From Gemmobacter sp. 24YEA27 (lineage in GTDB: Bacteria; Pseudomonadota; Alphaproteobacteria; Rhodobacterales; Rhodobacteraceae), in NCBI RefSeq assembly GCF_030052995.1, contig NZ_JASJPW010000002.1:186001-250000 (forward strand): 64,000 bases of DNA, written 5' to 3'. Every line of letters begins with the position of its first letter. Position 1 is the stretch's first letter. Shown piece after piece: positions 52,770-61,297 of this stretch. Below the pieces are notes generated by a model that saw nothing but the letters and a program-made list of their open reading frames with translations, was not told where the DNA came from and made no database searches. A program made the position numbers and the translations under genes.

Positions 52770-53755
52770 TCAGAGCAGTTTGAGGCTGCTGGTGCGCGAG
52801 ACGATGGAGACGGCAATAACGATAACGATGCCTTTCACCATGCTCTGGATGTAGGTGTCCATGCCGATCAGGTTCAGACCGTTATTCATCACACCGATCA
52901 GCAATGCCCCGAAAAAGGTGCCGGGGATCGTGGCCGTTCCCGGCTTGATCATGGTCATGCCGATGAAAACGGCGGCCAGCCCGTCAAGCAGATAGGTCTC
53001 TCCGCCATTCGGCTGACCAGAGCCCAGCCTTGCAGAAAGCAGAAGCCCCGCGACTGAGGCGAAGAGGGCGCAAAGCACCAGACCCGTCACCCGATACCGG
53101 TTCACGCGCACTCCCGACAACTCAGCCGCGCGAGGATTGCCCCAACCGCATAGAGCCGGCGTCCGAACACCGTTTTTTCCAGGAGCAGCCACGAGAGGAC
53201 GACCGTTACAAGCATCATGACCGCAGGGGTCGGGATACCGAGAATCTGCCCCTGACCGATCACCAGAAAATCCGGCGGCAGGCCGCCATAGATTGCCCTG
53301 CCGCCGGAAATGGTAAAGTTCACGCCGAACATAATCGAGCCCACCGCGAGCGTGGCGATCAGCGATGGCACTCCGATCGCGACGACCAGAAAGGCATTCA
53401 GCATCCCCACAAGCAACCCGCCCGCCATCGCCGCCGCAAGCGAAAGCCAGACCGGCCAGCCCGCCACCAGCATAAGCGGGGCCGCAAGCCCGGCAAAGCC
53501 GACGATATATCCGACCGAAAGATCCATCTCGCGTGTCGCGAAAGCGAAGGTCAGCCCTGTCGCTACGATGGTCAGCATCGAGATCTGCTGCAGGATGTTG
53601 AGCAGGTTCGAAATGCTGAGAAACCTGTCGCTGGCAAGGCCGCAGACGGCAACCACAATGACAAGCACGATGAGCGTGCCATATTTCTGTAGGGTTTTCA
53701 GTGTGGGGGTGCGATCGCGCCGCAGCCTGATGGTGTCATTGGTGGCTTCGGTCAT
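52770..53755 (-). pseudogene. sugar ABC transporter permease (RbsC-like), frameshifted in this assembly
   Basis: Two frames, 53755-53102 and 53192-52770, together give a full RbsC-type permease with about nine hydrophobic segments. Features include ILQQISMLTIVATGLTFAF, the EAA-like loop FGRRLYAVG..NPRAAELSGV and MDTYIQSMVKGIVIV. The break is in the C run 53140-53143. One extra G on the coding strand turns YAVGAILARL into YAVGGNPRAAEL and joins the halves. Start overlaps the ATPase gene (ATGA). Most likely an intact gene with one missing base. Confidence 0.8.
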
Positions 53756-55281
53756 GCTACCTCTCCTGCAATTGAATCAATCAGGCGCTGCTCATTGAAA
53801 TCGGAGCGCGGGATGGGCCTGCCGGCCCGGCCTTGTACGAAGGGAACGATCCTGTGTGCCAGGGCGGTAACCTCCGGCAGATCGGAGGAGGCGATAAAAA
53901 CCGCAGCCCCCTGGCTGGCGAGCCGGCGGATCACCCGGTGAATTTCGGCCTTCGAGTGGATATCGACGCCCTCAGTGGGCTCGACGAAAATAAAGAGCTT
54001 CCGCTCCACCCCGGAACAAAGCCAGCGCGCGATGGAGACCTTCTGTTTGTTGCCCCCGCTCAGCTCGCTGACCTTTTGCTCGACCGAGGACATTCTGACA
54101 TTCAGGTTGGCCGCAGCCTCCCGTGTTGCCTGAGCCTCGAGATCTGGTCTGATGAAACGCATAACCGTATTTGCCAGCCGCCGCAGGCTGACCAGAGATG
54201 TGTTCTCGCGGATGCTCCAGTCGGCGATCAGCGCATTGATCATGCGGTGGTCGGGGATGAAGGCCGCCCCCGCGACCATCATCTGGCGGCAGGTGTTGCG
54301 CGATACATCGCGATCAAAAAAACTCAGCTGGCCCTGCCGGGCGATGCGCGGATCAAACAGCGAGCCTGCAAAACGGAAATGGCCCGCCCCCGTTAAGCCG
54401 ATCAGTCCCACGATCTCGCCTTTGGCGATCTGAAATTCATCCACCGCGAATTCGGGGCTGCGCCATCCCTTGCAGGACAAGACGATGCTGTCGGGGTCGA
54501 TATGGGTAAGCTCATCCTCGAGAAGGCTGTCCTGTGCGGTTTCCAGGCTGTCATGGACTTCGCGTGAGAACATCATCTCGACGAGGTCGCGTTCGCTGCG
54601 TCCTGCCGCGGCAGTGGTTGTGACCAGCCGCCCATCGCGCAAAGCCGTGATGTGATCAGACAGATGCAGCACTTCTGACATGAAATGGCTGATCAGCACC
54701 ACGCCCACCCCGGCATCCGAAATTGCGCGGATAAGCGCCCAGAGGCTTTGCTTCTCGCGGGCCGGCAAGGTGGCTGTGGGTTCGTCGAGGATCAGGATAC
54801 GCGGCTCGGAACTCAGCGCGCGCAGGATCTCGATAATCTTCTGATCGGCATAAGGCAGGTCGGAACAGGGACAGGACAGATCGATCCGGGTGCCGGGAAA
54901 CCAACGGGCCAGCATCGCACCAGCATGAGCCAGGGCCCGAGCCCCGTCTACGATTTGGCCAAAGCGGGTGAATTCGTGCCCGAGGGTAATGTTTTCCGCG
55001 CCCGAGAAGGAAGGGATCAGGCTCCCCTCCTGAGAAACCAGCGCGATCCCCTTTCCAACCGCATCTGCGGCCTTGGCGAAGGTGGTTTCCTGACCGTCTA
55101 TCGAGATATGACCATGCGTCGGCCGTTTGTAGCCGCTCAACACACTCATGAGTGTGGATTTTCCCGCTCCGTTCTCGCCGATGACGCCGTGAACCTCGCC
55201 TTCGCGGAATTCGACAGTCACGCCATCAAGGGCCTTCACCCCGGGATAGTGAACCTTGATATCTGAAAGAAGAATTGCCAT
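53752..55281 (-). CDS. sugar ABC transporter ATP-binding protein (RbsA/MglA type)
   Basis: 509 residues from ATG 55281 after AGGGGAGG. Tandem ABC modules. The first has Walker A GENGAGKST near 36 and Walker B ILILDEPTATLP, with a degenerate signature. The second has a degenerate P-loop (GLTGAGHFRFAG) but a perfect signature LSGGNKQKVSIARWL and ILIFVEPTEGVD-like FIFVEPTEGVD. This asymmetry is normal for carbohydrate importers of this class. The much longer open frame upstream to 55596 is non-coding. Confidence 0.9.
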   Translation of the reverse strand: MAILLSDIKVHYPGVKALDGVTVEFREGEVHGVIGENGAGKSTLMSVLSGYKRPTHGHISIDGQETTFAKAADAVGKGIALVSQEGSLIPSFSGAENITLGHEFTRFGQIVDGARALAHAGAMLARWFPGTRIDLSCPCSDLPYADQKIIEILRALSSEPRILILDEPTATLPAREKQSLWALIRAISDAGVGVVLISHFMSEVLHLSDHITALRDGRLVTTTAAAGRSERDLVEMMFSREVHDSLETAQDSLLEDELTHIDPDSIVLSCKGWRSPEFAVDEFQIAKGEIVGLIGLTGAGHFRFAGSLFDPRIARQGQLSFFDRDVSRNTCRQMMVAGAAFIPDHRMINALIADWSIRENTSLVSLRRLANTVMRFIRPDLEAQATREAAANLNVRMSSVEQKVSELSGGNKQKVSIARWLCSGVERKLFIFVEPTEGVDIHSKAEIHRVIRRLASQGAAVFIASSDLPEVTALAHRIVPFVQGRAGRPIPRSDFNEQRLIDSIAGEVA

Positions 55282-55369
55282 CGCGCTGCCTCCCCTGCAG
55301 GCTGGTTGACCGGGCCCCCGCCGGGGCGCTGTCAGGGGGCGGCCCTCCCCGCCGCCCCCTGCAGTCCTG

Positions 55370-56300
55370 TCATTCGCAGTTGGCTCTGGTGAAGAGCGTA
55401 GCCGGCAGATACTCGATATCCGAGATCTTAACCGCCTCGGGCGCCTCGCCATCTTCGGCAACCCGTTTGATGCTGGTTGCAAGCCTGGCACCCCAGACCT
55501 CAAATTGCTGACGACCGGTGACGAGAAAGCTGCTGTTTTCCGCACAGATCGCATCCAGCGCGGTCTGATGACCATCCATGCCGCTGACCGGCACATCTGT
55601 CAGTCCTGCAGCCGCAAGCGCTGTCACTGCGGCCTGGGCCGGTTCGTCCCAGGGGCCCATACGGCATCGACATCATCGCCAAACCGGGTTGCAATATCCT
55701 GTGTTGCGTTCATCGCATCCTGATAGAAGTTCGCAACATTCAGATCATGTTCAGCGATGATCCTGATATTGGGGTATTCGTTCAGAATCGCACGCAGCGT
55801 GTCGGTGCGCTCGCGCACGGGCTTAATCCCCGAGGCGGTCAGAACAACCAGATTGCCCCTGCCCCGCATTTTCCCCACCAGCGCCAGCGTGACTTCAGAA
55901 GCCATTTGCCAGTTATTGGTGGTCACATCGGTAACAACGCCTGGAATCCAGCCACTGTCTGCGGTGAATACCGGGATTCCGGCTTTCTCGGCATCCGCCA
56001 ATGCGCTTTCCGAGGCACGCAGATCAGCCACCGTCACCACGATAAAATCCGAACCGCGAGACACCGCATCCTGAATATTGTTCGCCACTTTCTCGGCCGA
56101 ACCGGCGCTGTCCAGATAGGTGACGTTCCAGCCCTCTACCCCGGTATCGGCGACATGCTGATTGAAGCCGTCCGGATGCGGTGTTCGGTCTGGAGCGCGG
56201 CGTTGCCGGCAATCCAGGTCACAGTGATGTCTCTTGCCGATGCGGCGGCCGCGGACAGGGCAAGCGCACTCAGAGCGCCCCCGATGAAAGTGCGATACAT
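55370..56300 (-). pseudogene. sugar ABC transporter substrate-binding protein, two frameshifts in this assembly
   Basis: ATG 56300 begins a Sec signal peptide (MYRTFIGGALSALALSAAAASA). The mature protein appears in three frames: TVTWIAGNAALQTE, then GFNQHVADTGVEGWNVTYLD...DDVDAVW, then GPWDEPAQAAVTALAAAG to the stop at 55370. The second break is cured by one extra base in the CCC at 55656-55658, giving VWGPWDEPAQ. The first, near 56170-56190, also needs one added base. A type I periplasmic-binding fold (ribose/galactose class) is evident: AGIPVFTADSGW, ALVGKMRGRGNLVVLTASG. Probably a functional gene with sequencing errors. Confidence 0.75.
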
Positions 56301-56337
56301 GTTATCCTCCCTCTTGTATCATTGGTTCCTGGCAGTC

Positions 56338-57777
56338 TCAGGCCTGCATGTAGACGATGTGTGTCTCCGTATAGGCATAGAGCCCGTGCTTGCCGTCAGT
56401 GCCTCCAATACCCGACTTCTTGCGGCCGGCGTGGAAACCCTGAATTGCTTCGAAGTTGTTGCGATTGATAAAGGTTTCGCCGAACTGCAACTCGCGGGCG
56501 GCATGCATGGCGCTGGCCAGATCACGGGTGAAGATCGATGATGTCAGCCCGTAATCCGACGCATTGGCCAGACTGATCGCCTCGTCCAGATCGTCCACGG
56601 CCTGGATCGGCAGAACGGGACCAAAGATCTCGCGCCGCATGATGTCCATTTCGGAATTGCAGTTGATCAGCACGGTCGGCTCATAGTGATAGCCGGGCTG
56701 GCTGCGGCAGATCCGACCGCCGACCAAGGCTTCGGCACCACCCGCCTTCGCCTCGCTGACAAGACCGTCGATCTTGCGCAGGGCGGCTTCATTGATCAGC
56801 GGCCCCATCATCACTTCGGTTTTGCCGAAGGGATCACCATAGGTCGTCCCAGCCATGACTTTAGCGATCCTGTCATTGAACGCATCAAGCACACCGCGCT
56901 GCACATAGATCCGCTCGGGGCAATTGCAGAGCTGGCCGGTATTCGCGATGCGGGATTCGTGAATTGCCTTCACCGCCACATCGAGATCAGCGTCATTCAT
57001 AACAATCGCGGGTGCTTTGCCACCCAGTTCCAAGTTTACCCGCGTCAGATTGTGTGCCGCTGCGGCCATAATGCTCATCCCTGTCGAGACCGAGCCGGTG
57101 AAGCTGATAAGCCCGACATCGCGATGCGAGGACAGCGCACTGCCCGTTGTGCCACCGCGGCCGCTGATGATGTTGACCACACCGCGCGGCAGTTCCACCT
57201 CCGCCAGAATCCGGGCGAAGAGTGCGGCATTGATGGGGGTTTCCTCGCTTGATTTCACGACAACCGTGTTTCCGGTCAGAATGGCGGGAGCCACCTTTCT
57301 GGCAATCAGGAAGAACGGGAAATTCCAAGGCAGAATGGCACCAACGACACCGATCGGTTTGCGCTGCAGCAGGATCATTTCACCGGGCACTTCGCTTGAG
57401 ACGATCTCGCCCTCGATCCGCAAAGCCCATTCCGCGACATAGTCCAGATAATTCGCGGCGAGATTCACCTCATGTGTCGCAAGTGGAAGCACCTTCCCCT
57501 GTTCGCGCGAGATGACTTCGGCCAGCATCGTCACCCGCTCGCGGATCTTCGTCGCAATCCTGCGCAGGTAGACTGCCCGCTGAGAATGTGAAAGCCGCGA
57601 CCAGGCAGGAAAGGCATCCTTCGCCGCCCTGACGGCGAAACAGACATCCTCGGCCGAAGATTCCGGCACCTGCGCAATGACCGCGCAGGTCGCCGGGTTA
57701 ACGACATCGACAAGGATCGCCGAGTCGGCGTCAACGAAGGCACCGTCGACAAAGTTTTGGTATTTTTCCATGATCAT
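56338..57777 (-). CDS. aldA: aldehyde dehydrogenase, AldA-like (lactaldehyde/glycolaldehyde)
   Basis: 479 residues, extensively similar to E. coli AldA as I know it: DVVNPATCAVIAQVP, ILPWNFPFFLIARK, LELGGKAPAIVMNDADL (general base Glu250), SRIANTGQLCNCPERIYVQ (catalytic Cys284) and EAIQGFHAGRKKSGIGGTDG. AldA oxidises L-lactaldehyde and glycolaldehyde, the products of fuculose/rhamnulose/ribulose-type aldolases. That fits the class II aldolase encoded immediately upstream. Confidence 0.88.
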   Translation of the reverse strand: MIMEKYQNFVDGAFVDADSAILVDVVNPATCAVIAQVPESSAEDVCFAVRAAKDAFPAWSRLSHSQRAVYLRRIATKIRERVTMLAEVISREQGKVLPLATHEVNLAANYLDYVAEWALRIEGEIVSSEVPGEMILLQRKPIGVVGAILPWNFPFFLIARKVAPAILTGNTVVVKSSEETPINAALFARILAEVELPRGVVNIISGRGGTTGSALSSHRDVGLISFTGSVSTGMSIMAAAAHNLTRVNLELGGKAPAIVMNDADLDVAVKAIHESRIANTGQLCNCPERIYVQRGVLDAFNDRIAKVMAGTTYGDPFGKTEVMMGPLINEAALRKIDGLVSEAKAGGAEALVGGRICRSQPGYHYEPTVLINCNSEMDIMRREIFGPVLPIQAVDDLDEAISLANASDYGLTSSIFTRDLASAMHAARELQFGETFINRNNFEAIQGFHAGRKKSGIGGTDGKHGLYAYTETHIVYMQA

Positions 57778-57828
57778 CCCTCTATCTCAGATACAGATAT
57801 GCCCGGCGCTTGCGCCGGGCATTCCGGG

Positions 57829-58638
57829 TCAGGCGTAGATGTCAGGATTGTCGCGCTTGATCTGCTCGACGATCGGCTGGAAGTGCAGCCAGCCGATATA
57901 GTCCGAGCCGACATGTTCCCTGCTGTAATTGGCACGGTCCTCGGGCACGAGGAATGGCTTGTGCCCGCTTGCATCCAGCATCAGCTGTTGGTGGCAGCAC
58001 CGCTCCAGCGCGATGAACCAGAAAGCCGCAGAATCGATCGAATGGCGGCTGGCGGTCAGAAGGCCATGGTTCTGATGGATCGCGGCCTTCACGCCGCGAA
58101 ATGCCTCTGCGACGCTCTGACCCGATTTGTGTTCGACAGCTACAGCGCCCGCCGAAGCACCGATCACGGTGTGATCATTGTAGAAAGCGCAGGCATCCTG
58201 GGTCACAGGTTCGAGCGGCCGGCCCAAAGCAGCAAAGGCCGTACCATAAAGAGTATGGGCATGGCACATTGCGATGATATCCGGGTGCGCCTCATGCACA
58301 TTGGCATGCAGGATAAATCCGGCCCGGTTTACGGCATAATCACCTTCAACAACCATACCTTCGTGATCTACGAGGATAAGGTTCGACATCCGGACCTCGT
58401 CGAAGGCCACGGCCATCGGATTGGTCCAGTAGAGCTCGGGGCGCTCGGGGTCACGCACGGTCAGATGGCCGGCAAACCCGTACTCGAAACCTTCCTTCGC
58501 AAAGGCACGGCAGGCGATGATCAGACGCTCTTTGCGATGAAAGCGTTCCTTTTCGAAGCTCTCAAATTCGCGCAATTCGGGGTACTTAAGCCCCGGCTGC
58601 ACGGGCTGATAAATTGACACTCTGTTTCCCAGATCCAT
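57829..58638 (-). CDS. class II aldolase/adducin family protein
   Basis: 269 residues from ATG 58638 (MDLGNRVSIYQPV). AGGAG sits upstream at a longer than usual distance, and a TTG start seven codons earlier is possible. The zinc site of L-fuculose-phosphate-aldolase-like proteins is visible: Glu/His in GFAGHLTVRD, His-x-His in AMCHAHTLYG and His in AIHQNHGLLTA. Probable first gene of the leftward operon that ends with LysR at 47802. May be an aldolase for a keto-sugar, but members without phosphate substrates and decarboxylases are known. Confidence 0.82.
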   Translation of the reverse strand: MDLGNRVSIYQPVQPGLKYPELREFESFEKERFHRKERLIIACRAFAKEGFEYGFAGHLTVRDPERPELYWTNPMAVAFDEVRMSNLILVDHEGMVVEGDYAVNRAGFILHANVHEAHPDIIAMCHAHTLYGTAFAALGRPLEPVTQDACAFYNDHTVIGASAGAVAVEHKSGQSVAEAFRGVKAAIHQNHGLLTASRHSIDSAAFWFIALERCCHQQLMLDASGHKPFLVPEDRANYSREHVGSDYIGWLHFQPIVEQIKRDNPDIYA

Positions 58639-59062
58639 GACGGCAGCTACTCCTAGCAAGTGTAGTTTTCGTTTACCCGGAAGCAGTCAACGCCATTCCT
58701 CACCACCTGACAATCTGCCGGGATGCGATAACACTTATTACAGATTCGGGTTTTCCTGCCTCAGTTCAGCCCAGGGTAGGACAGGTCAGAGCGGTAGGAG
58801 CCAATCCGGCAATACGTCGTATCGGAGAACTGAGCGCTACTTCATTTTCAGCACGGAGGATGTAAGGACCGTACACAAGCCAGCACTCGTAGCCTCTATT
58901 GTGTTCGCTTAAGATCCGTTGGTAGGTCCATTGCGCACCATTACCAGTGACTGCTCGGCGGGACAAAGCTGTCATCTTGGCCGTGGCTTCGCTGCGCTGC
59001 CAGTCGAATGTCAGTTTATGGGAATGCTGCAGTACAGCATCGGGATGGCCTGACCGGCCGCT
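58639..59062. other. upstream region of the aldolase operon
   Basis: 424 bp with no convincing gene. On the minus strand TTGACT lies about 50 bp upstream of the aldolase ATG, with only a poor -10 match. From about 59000 a tail related to those at 42830 and 45910 (GCAGCATCGG...GGCCGCTATGGGCCG) leads into the repeat. Confidence 0.35.
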
Positions 59063-59443
59063 ATGGGCCGAGCCTTTGTCAAAACCAAAAATCCCCTCAA
59101 CAGCGACGAACGATTTTCTGTTTGAAGTGGATATCATGCGCGGCGATTGAACGATACTCCCTCCTATTGCACTATCATGGAACATTGTTCCAGAGTCAGC
59201 GGGCCATGGATGAGTTTTGACACAGGCTCGGCCGAGGGTGTGTCAAAACTCGACTTTATGGCAGTGACGCAGAATGAAATTCCATTACGAAGCCAATAAT
59301 AGGTCGCCGATTCGCACCGATGCGAGCACAGGACCTTCGTTTTGGAATATCATTCTCCATCGCAGCTCCGGAACCCAGTTTTGACACAGCCTCGGCCGGG
59401 GACGAATGCGGCACCGTTGATAGTTTGCTACCGAATAGCGCTT
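59063..59443. repeat. 381-bp direct repeat, copy 2, with two MITE-like units
   Basis: Matches 45970-46350 at an offset of 13093 bp. MITE-like units lie at 59066-59233 and 59230-59397, with the same arms as copy 1. The flank after 59443 differs (TCGGTTCATGAAGG), so the repeat edge is sharp. Confidence 0.85.
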
Positions 59444-59470
59444 GTCGGTTCATGAAGGCAGGGTAGTGCG

Positions 59471-59510
59471 CCCACTCGTGACAAAATGTCACTTTTGCCA
59501 CGAGTGTGGG
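59471..59510. repeat. nested inverted repeat near the right att site
   Basis: CCCACTCGTG (59471-59480) faces CACGAGTGTGGG (59499-59510). Inside, GTGACA-AAA-TGTCAC is a perfect hairpin. It precedes a markedly AT-rich 120 bp (59550-59640) and the att core. It may be recombinase arm sites, an operator or an IS end. Confidence 0.35.
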
Positions 59511-59636
59511 TTTGGCGGGCGGATCGGTCAGTGTAATAGAAGCTGGAACTGACCAGTTACTTTTGCTACACATTATGCTGCACAAACTGCTGCACCATTA
59601 TATTTTAAGCTATTGTTATTGAATAATAATATCATA

Positions 59637-61212
59637 TTATGGATCGAATCTGACGCACTCACTGTCCGCCATTTCGCATTTACTAGGCGAAACATTCCCT
59701 AACATATTGAAGGGTAAGGACGTTTTCGGGGTTCGAAACCCCGTTTCGGGCGCGTATTCCAGCCTATCGCAAAACGCCAATTTCAGCACCAGTTTCTGAC
59801 ACTCAATTCTGCCGAGATTCCATATTTTTGAAGGGTTTGAGAGGAATCCGAAGGCGAGTTCGAACAACTCCTCAAAGGTCCCATGCCGCTGGGTGCTGCG
59901 TGCACGCTTTTCCTCAAGAGCAACCTTACTGCGCTCAAGGCTGTGAATCCGCTTCTCGTAGGCGGTAACCACACTTTGAGACGTAGTATCAACGATCCGA
60001 TCAAGCAGCCCCTCAATCTGGGTTTCCACCTTAGCGATCTCACGCTCATAGGTCTTTGCCACGGCCTTGGCCTGAGCCATGCGCTGCGTCCACGCATCTT
60101 TGAACATGGCATGAGCCAGCGTGAACAGTTTGGGCGCAGGCGTCAGCGTGTCGAGTATGGCAACAAACTGCCGCTCGACCAGATCACGCCGGATATGCTT
60201 GTTGCGGCGCTCACAGCCCTTGGTGAAGCACAGATAGTAAGGGTGACGCTCACCCGTCTTGCTGCGGCACCATGAGGCCGTGAACGGCCTGCCACAACAC
60301 GCACAGGCAATGGCACCACGCAAGGGGAAGTCAGCCGACACATCGACGCGCACGGGTACGCGCCCCCTCTTTCAAGCGGGCTTGGATGCGCTCAAAGGTC
60401 GCGAAGTCGATCAAGCCTTCATGCCTACCCTTGGTCAGCGGCACCCCCCAGTCGGGCGCTTCGACGTAACCCGCATAGAGCGACTTCGTGAGCATCTGCT
60501 TCACAAGCTCATTGCGCACTTCCCCGCGCTTGTTCTTGCCCGGAAAGGCCGGACAGGATTCAAAGAAGCGTTTGACCTCGCTCTGCTGCTGAAAGCGACC
60601 AGAAGCATAACCTTCAAGCCCTTCCTGAATGATTGAGGCCACAGGCTCATCACGTACGAGGATTTTGCCTTCTCCCGGACTGTGTCTGAACTTGTAGCCT
60701 GCGCAGGAAATGAACGGCCAGAATCCGCTCTGAATGCGTGCCCTCATCCTATTTCGGGTCTGTTCAGCATTCTTCTGTCGCTGGTGCTGCGAGACACTGG
60801 CGAGCAGGTTCTCAACCAGAATGGAGTCAGAATCCTCGCCAAACTCAATGGAAGGGCTTTCGAGCCGTGCGCCCGCAGCTGAGATCGCGCTGCGCAATTC
60901 AAGATGCGCCTTTACGTCCCGCGCTAGGCGCGAGATGTCGTCAATCAGCACGACGTAAGAGCCAGACTTCTTCCGAGCATTCAGCCATGCCAGCATGGCC
61001 GACATGCCGGGGCGGTCAATCAGGCCACCCGTCACAGCACCGTCGGTGAACACCTCGGCAATTTCGTATCCTTTCATCCGCGCAAATTCTCGGCATCGGG
61101 TTTCTTGCGAGACCATTCCATGGCCTTTAGAGACCTGCGCAGCACTTGACACTCTCGCATATATTACGGCACGGTTTACCATTGCATTGTGATTGTTTTT
61201 ATTGGGATTCAT
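59637..61212 (-). pseudogene. large serine recombinase, one frameshift in this assembly
   Basis: Two overlapping frames (61212-60331 and 60353-59637) give about 525 residues. The N-terminal resolvase domain has the catalytic Ser22 in IYARVSSAAQ plus IDDISRLARD and LRSAISAAG. The recombinase domain ends FATFERIQARLKEG. The second frame continues RVDVSADFPLRGAIACACCGRPF with a four-Cys zinc ribbon, then a coiled coil (about MAQAKAVAKTYEREIAKVETQI). Both halves look complete, so a one- or two-base error near 60340-60365 is likely. The final residues KCEMADSECVRFDP are encoded by the att core and adjoining island DNA. Confidence 0.8.
59658..59673 (+). repeat. right attachment-site core
   Basis: Identical to the tRNA-Ser 3' end at 20846-20861, CTCACTGTCCGCCATT, same strand, with no tRNA body upstream. 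It lies inside the last codons of the serine recombinase gene. Confidence 0.8.
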
Positions 61213-61297
61213 GACTCCTTCCTTTCCGCAGGAGGCCGCTTACGTGCCTTTGCAGGTTTGGGGTTAGCGTTTTTCGTGAATTGGCCCACACATCCTA

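Larger units (their letters stand above)
20862..59657. mobile_element. genomic island integrated at tRNA-Ser
   Basis: A 38.8-kb segment between the two 16-bp cores. Content differs from the left flank: small overlapping phage-like genes, IS21, ISL3 and IS5 debris, MITE-like repeats, defence-type genes and two complete catabolic clusters with transporters and regulators. Several stretches (about 23.5-24.0, 27.5-29.9, 42.9-43.6 and 46.2-48.7 kb) are visibly less GC-rich than the first 20 kb. The only integrase inside is truncated (27024). A serine recombinase lies directly beyond the right core, so the island may be the newer of two tandem insertions. Confidence 0.7.
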
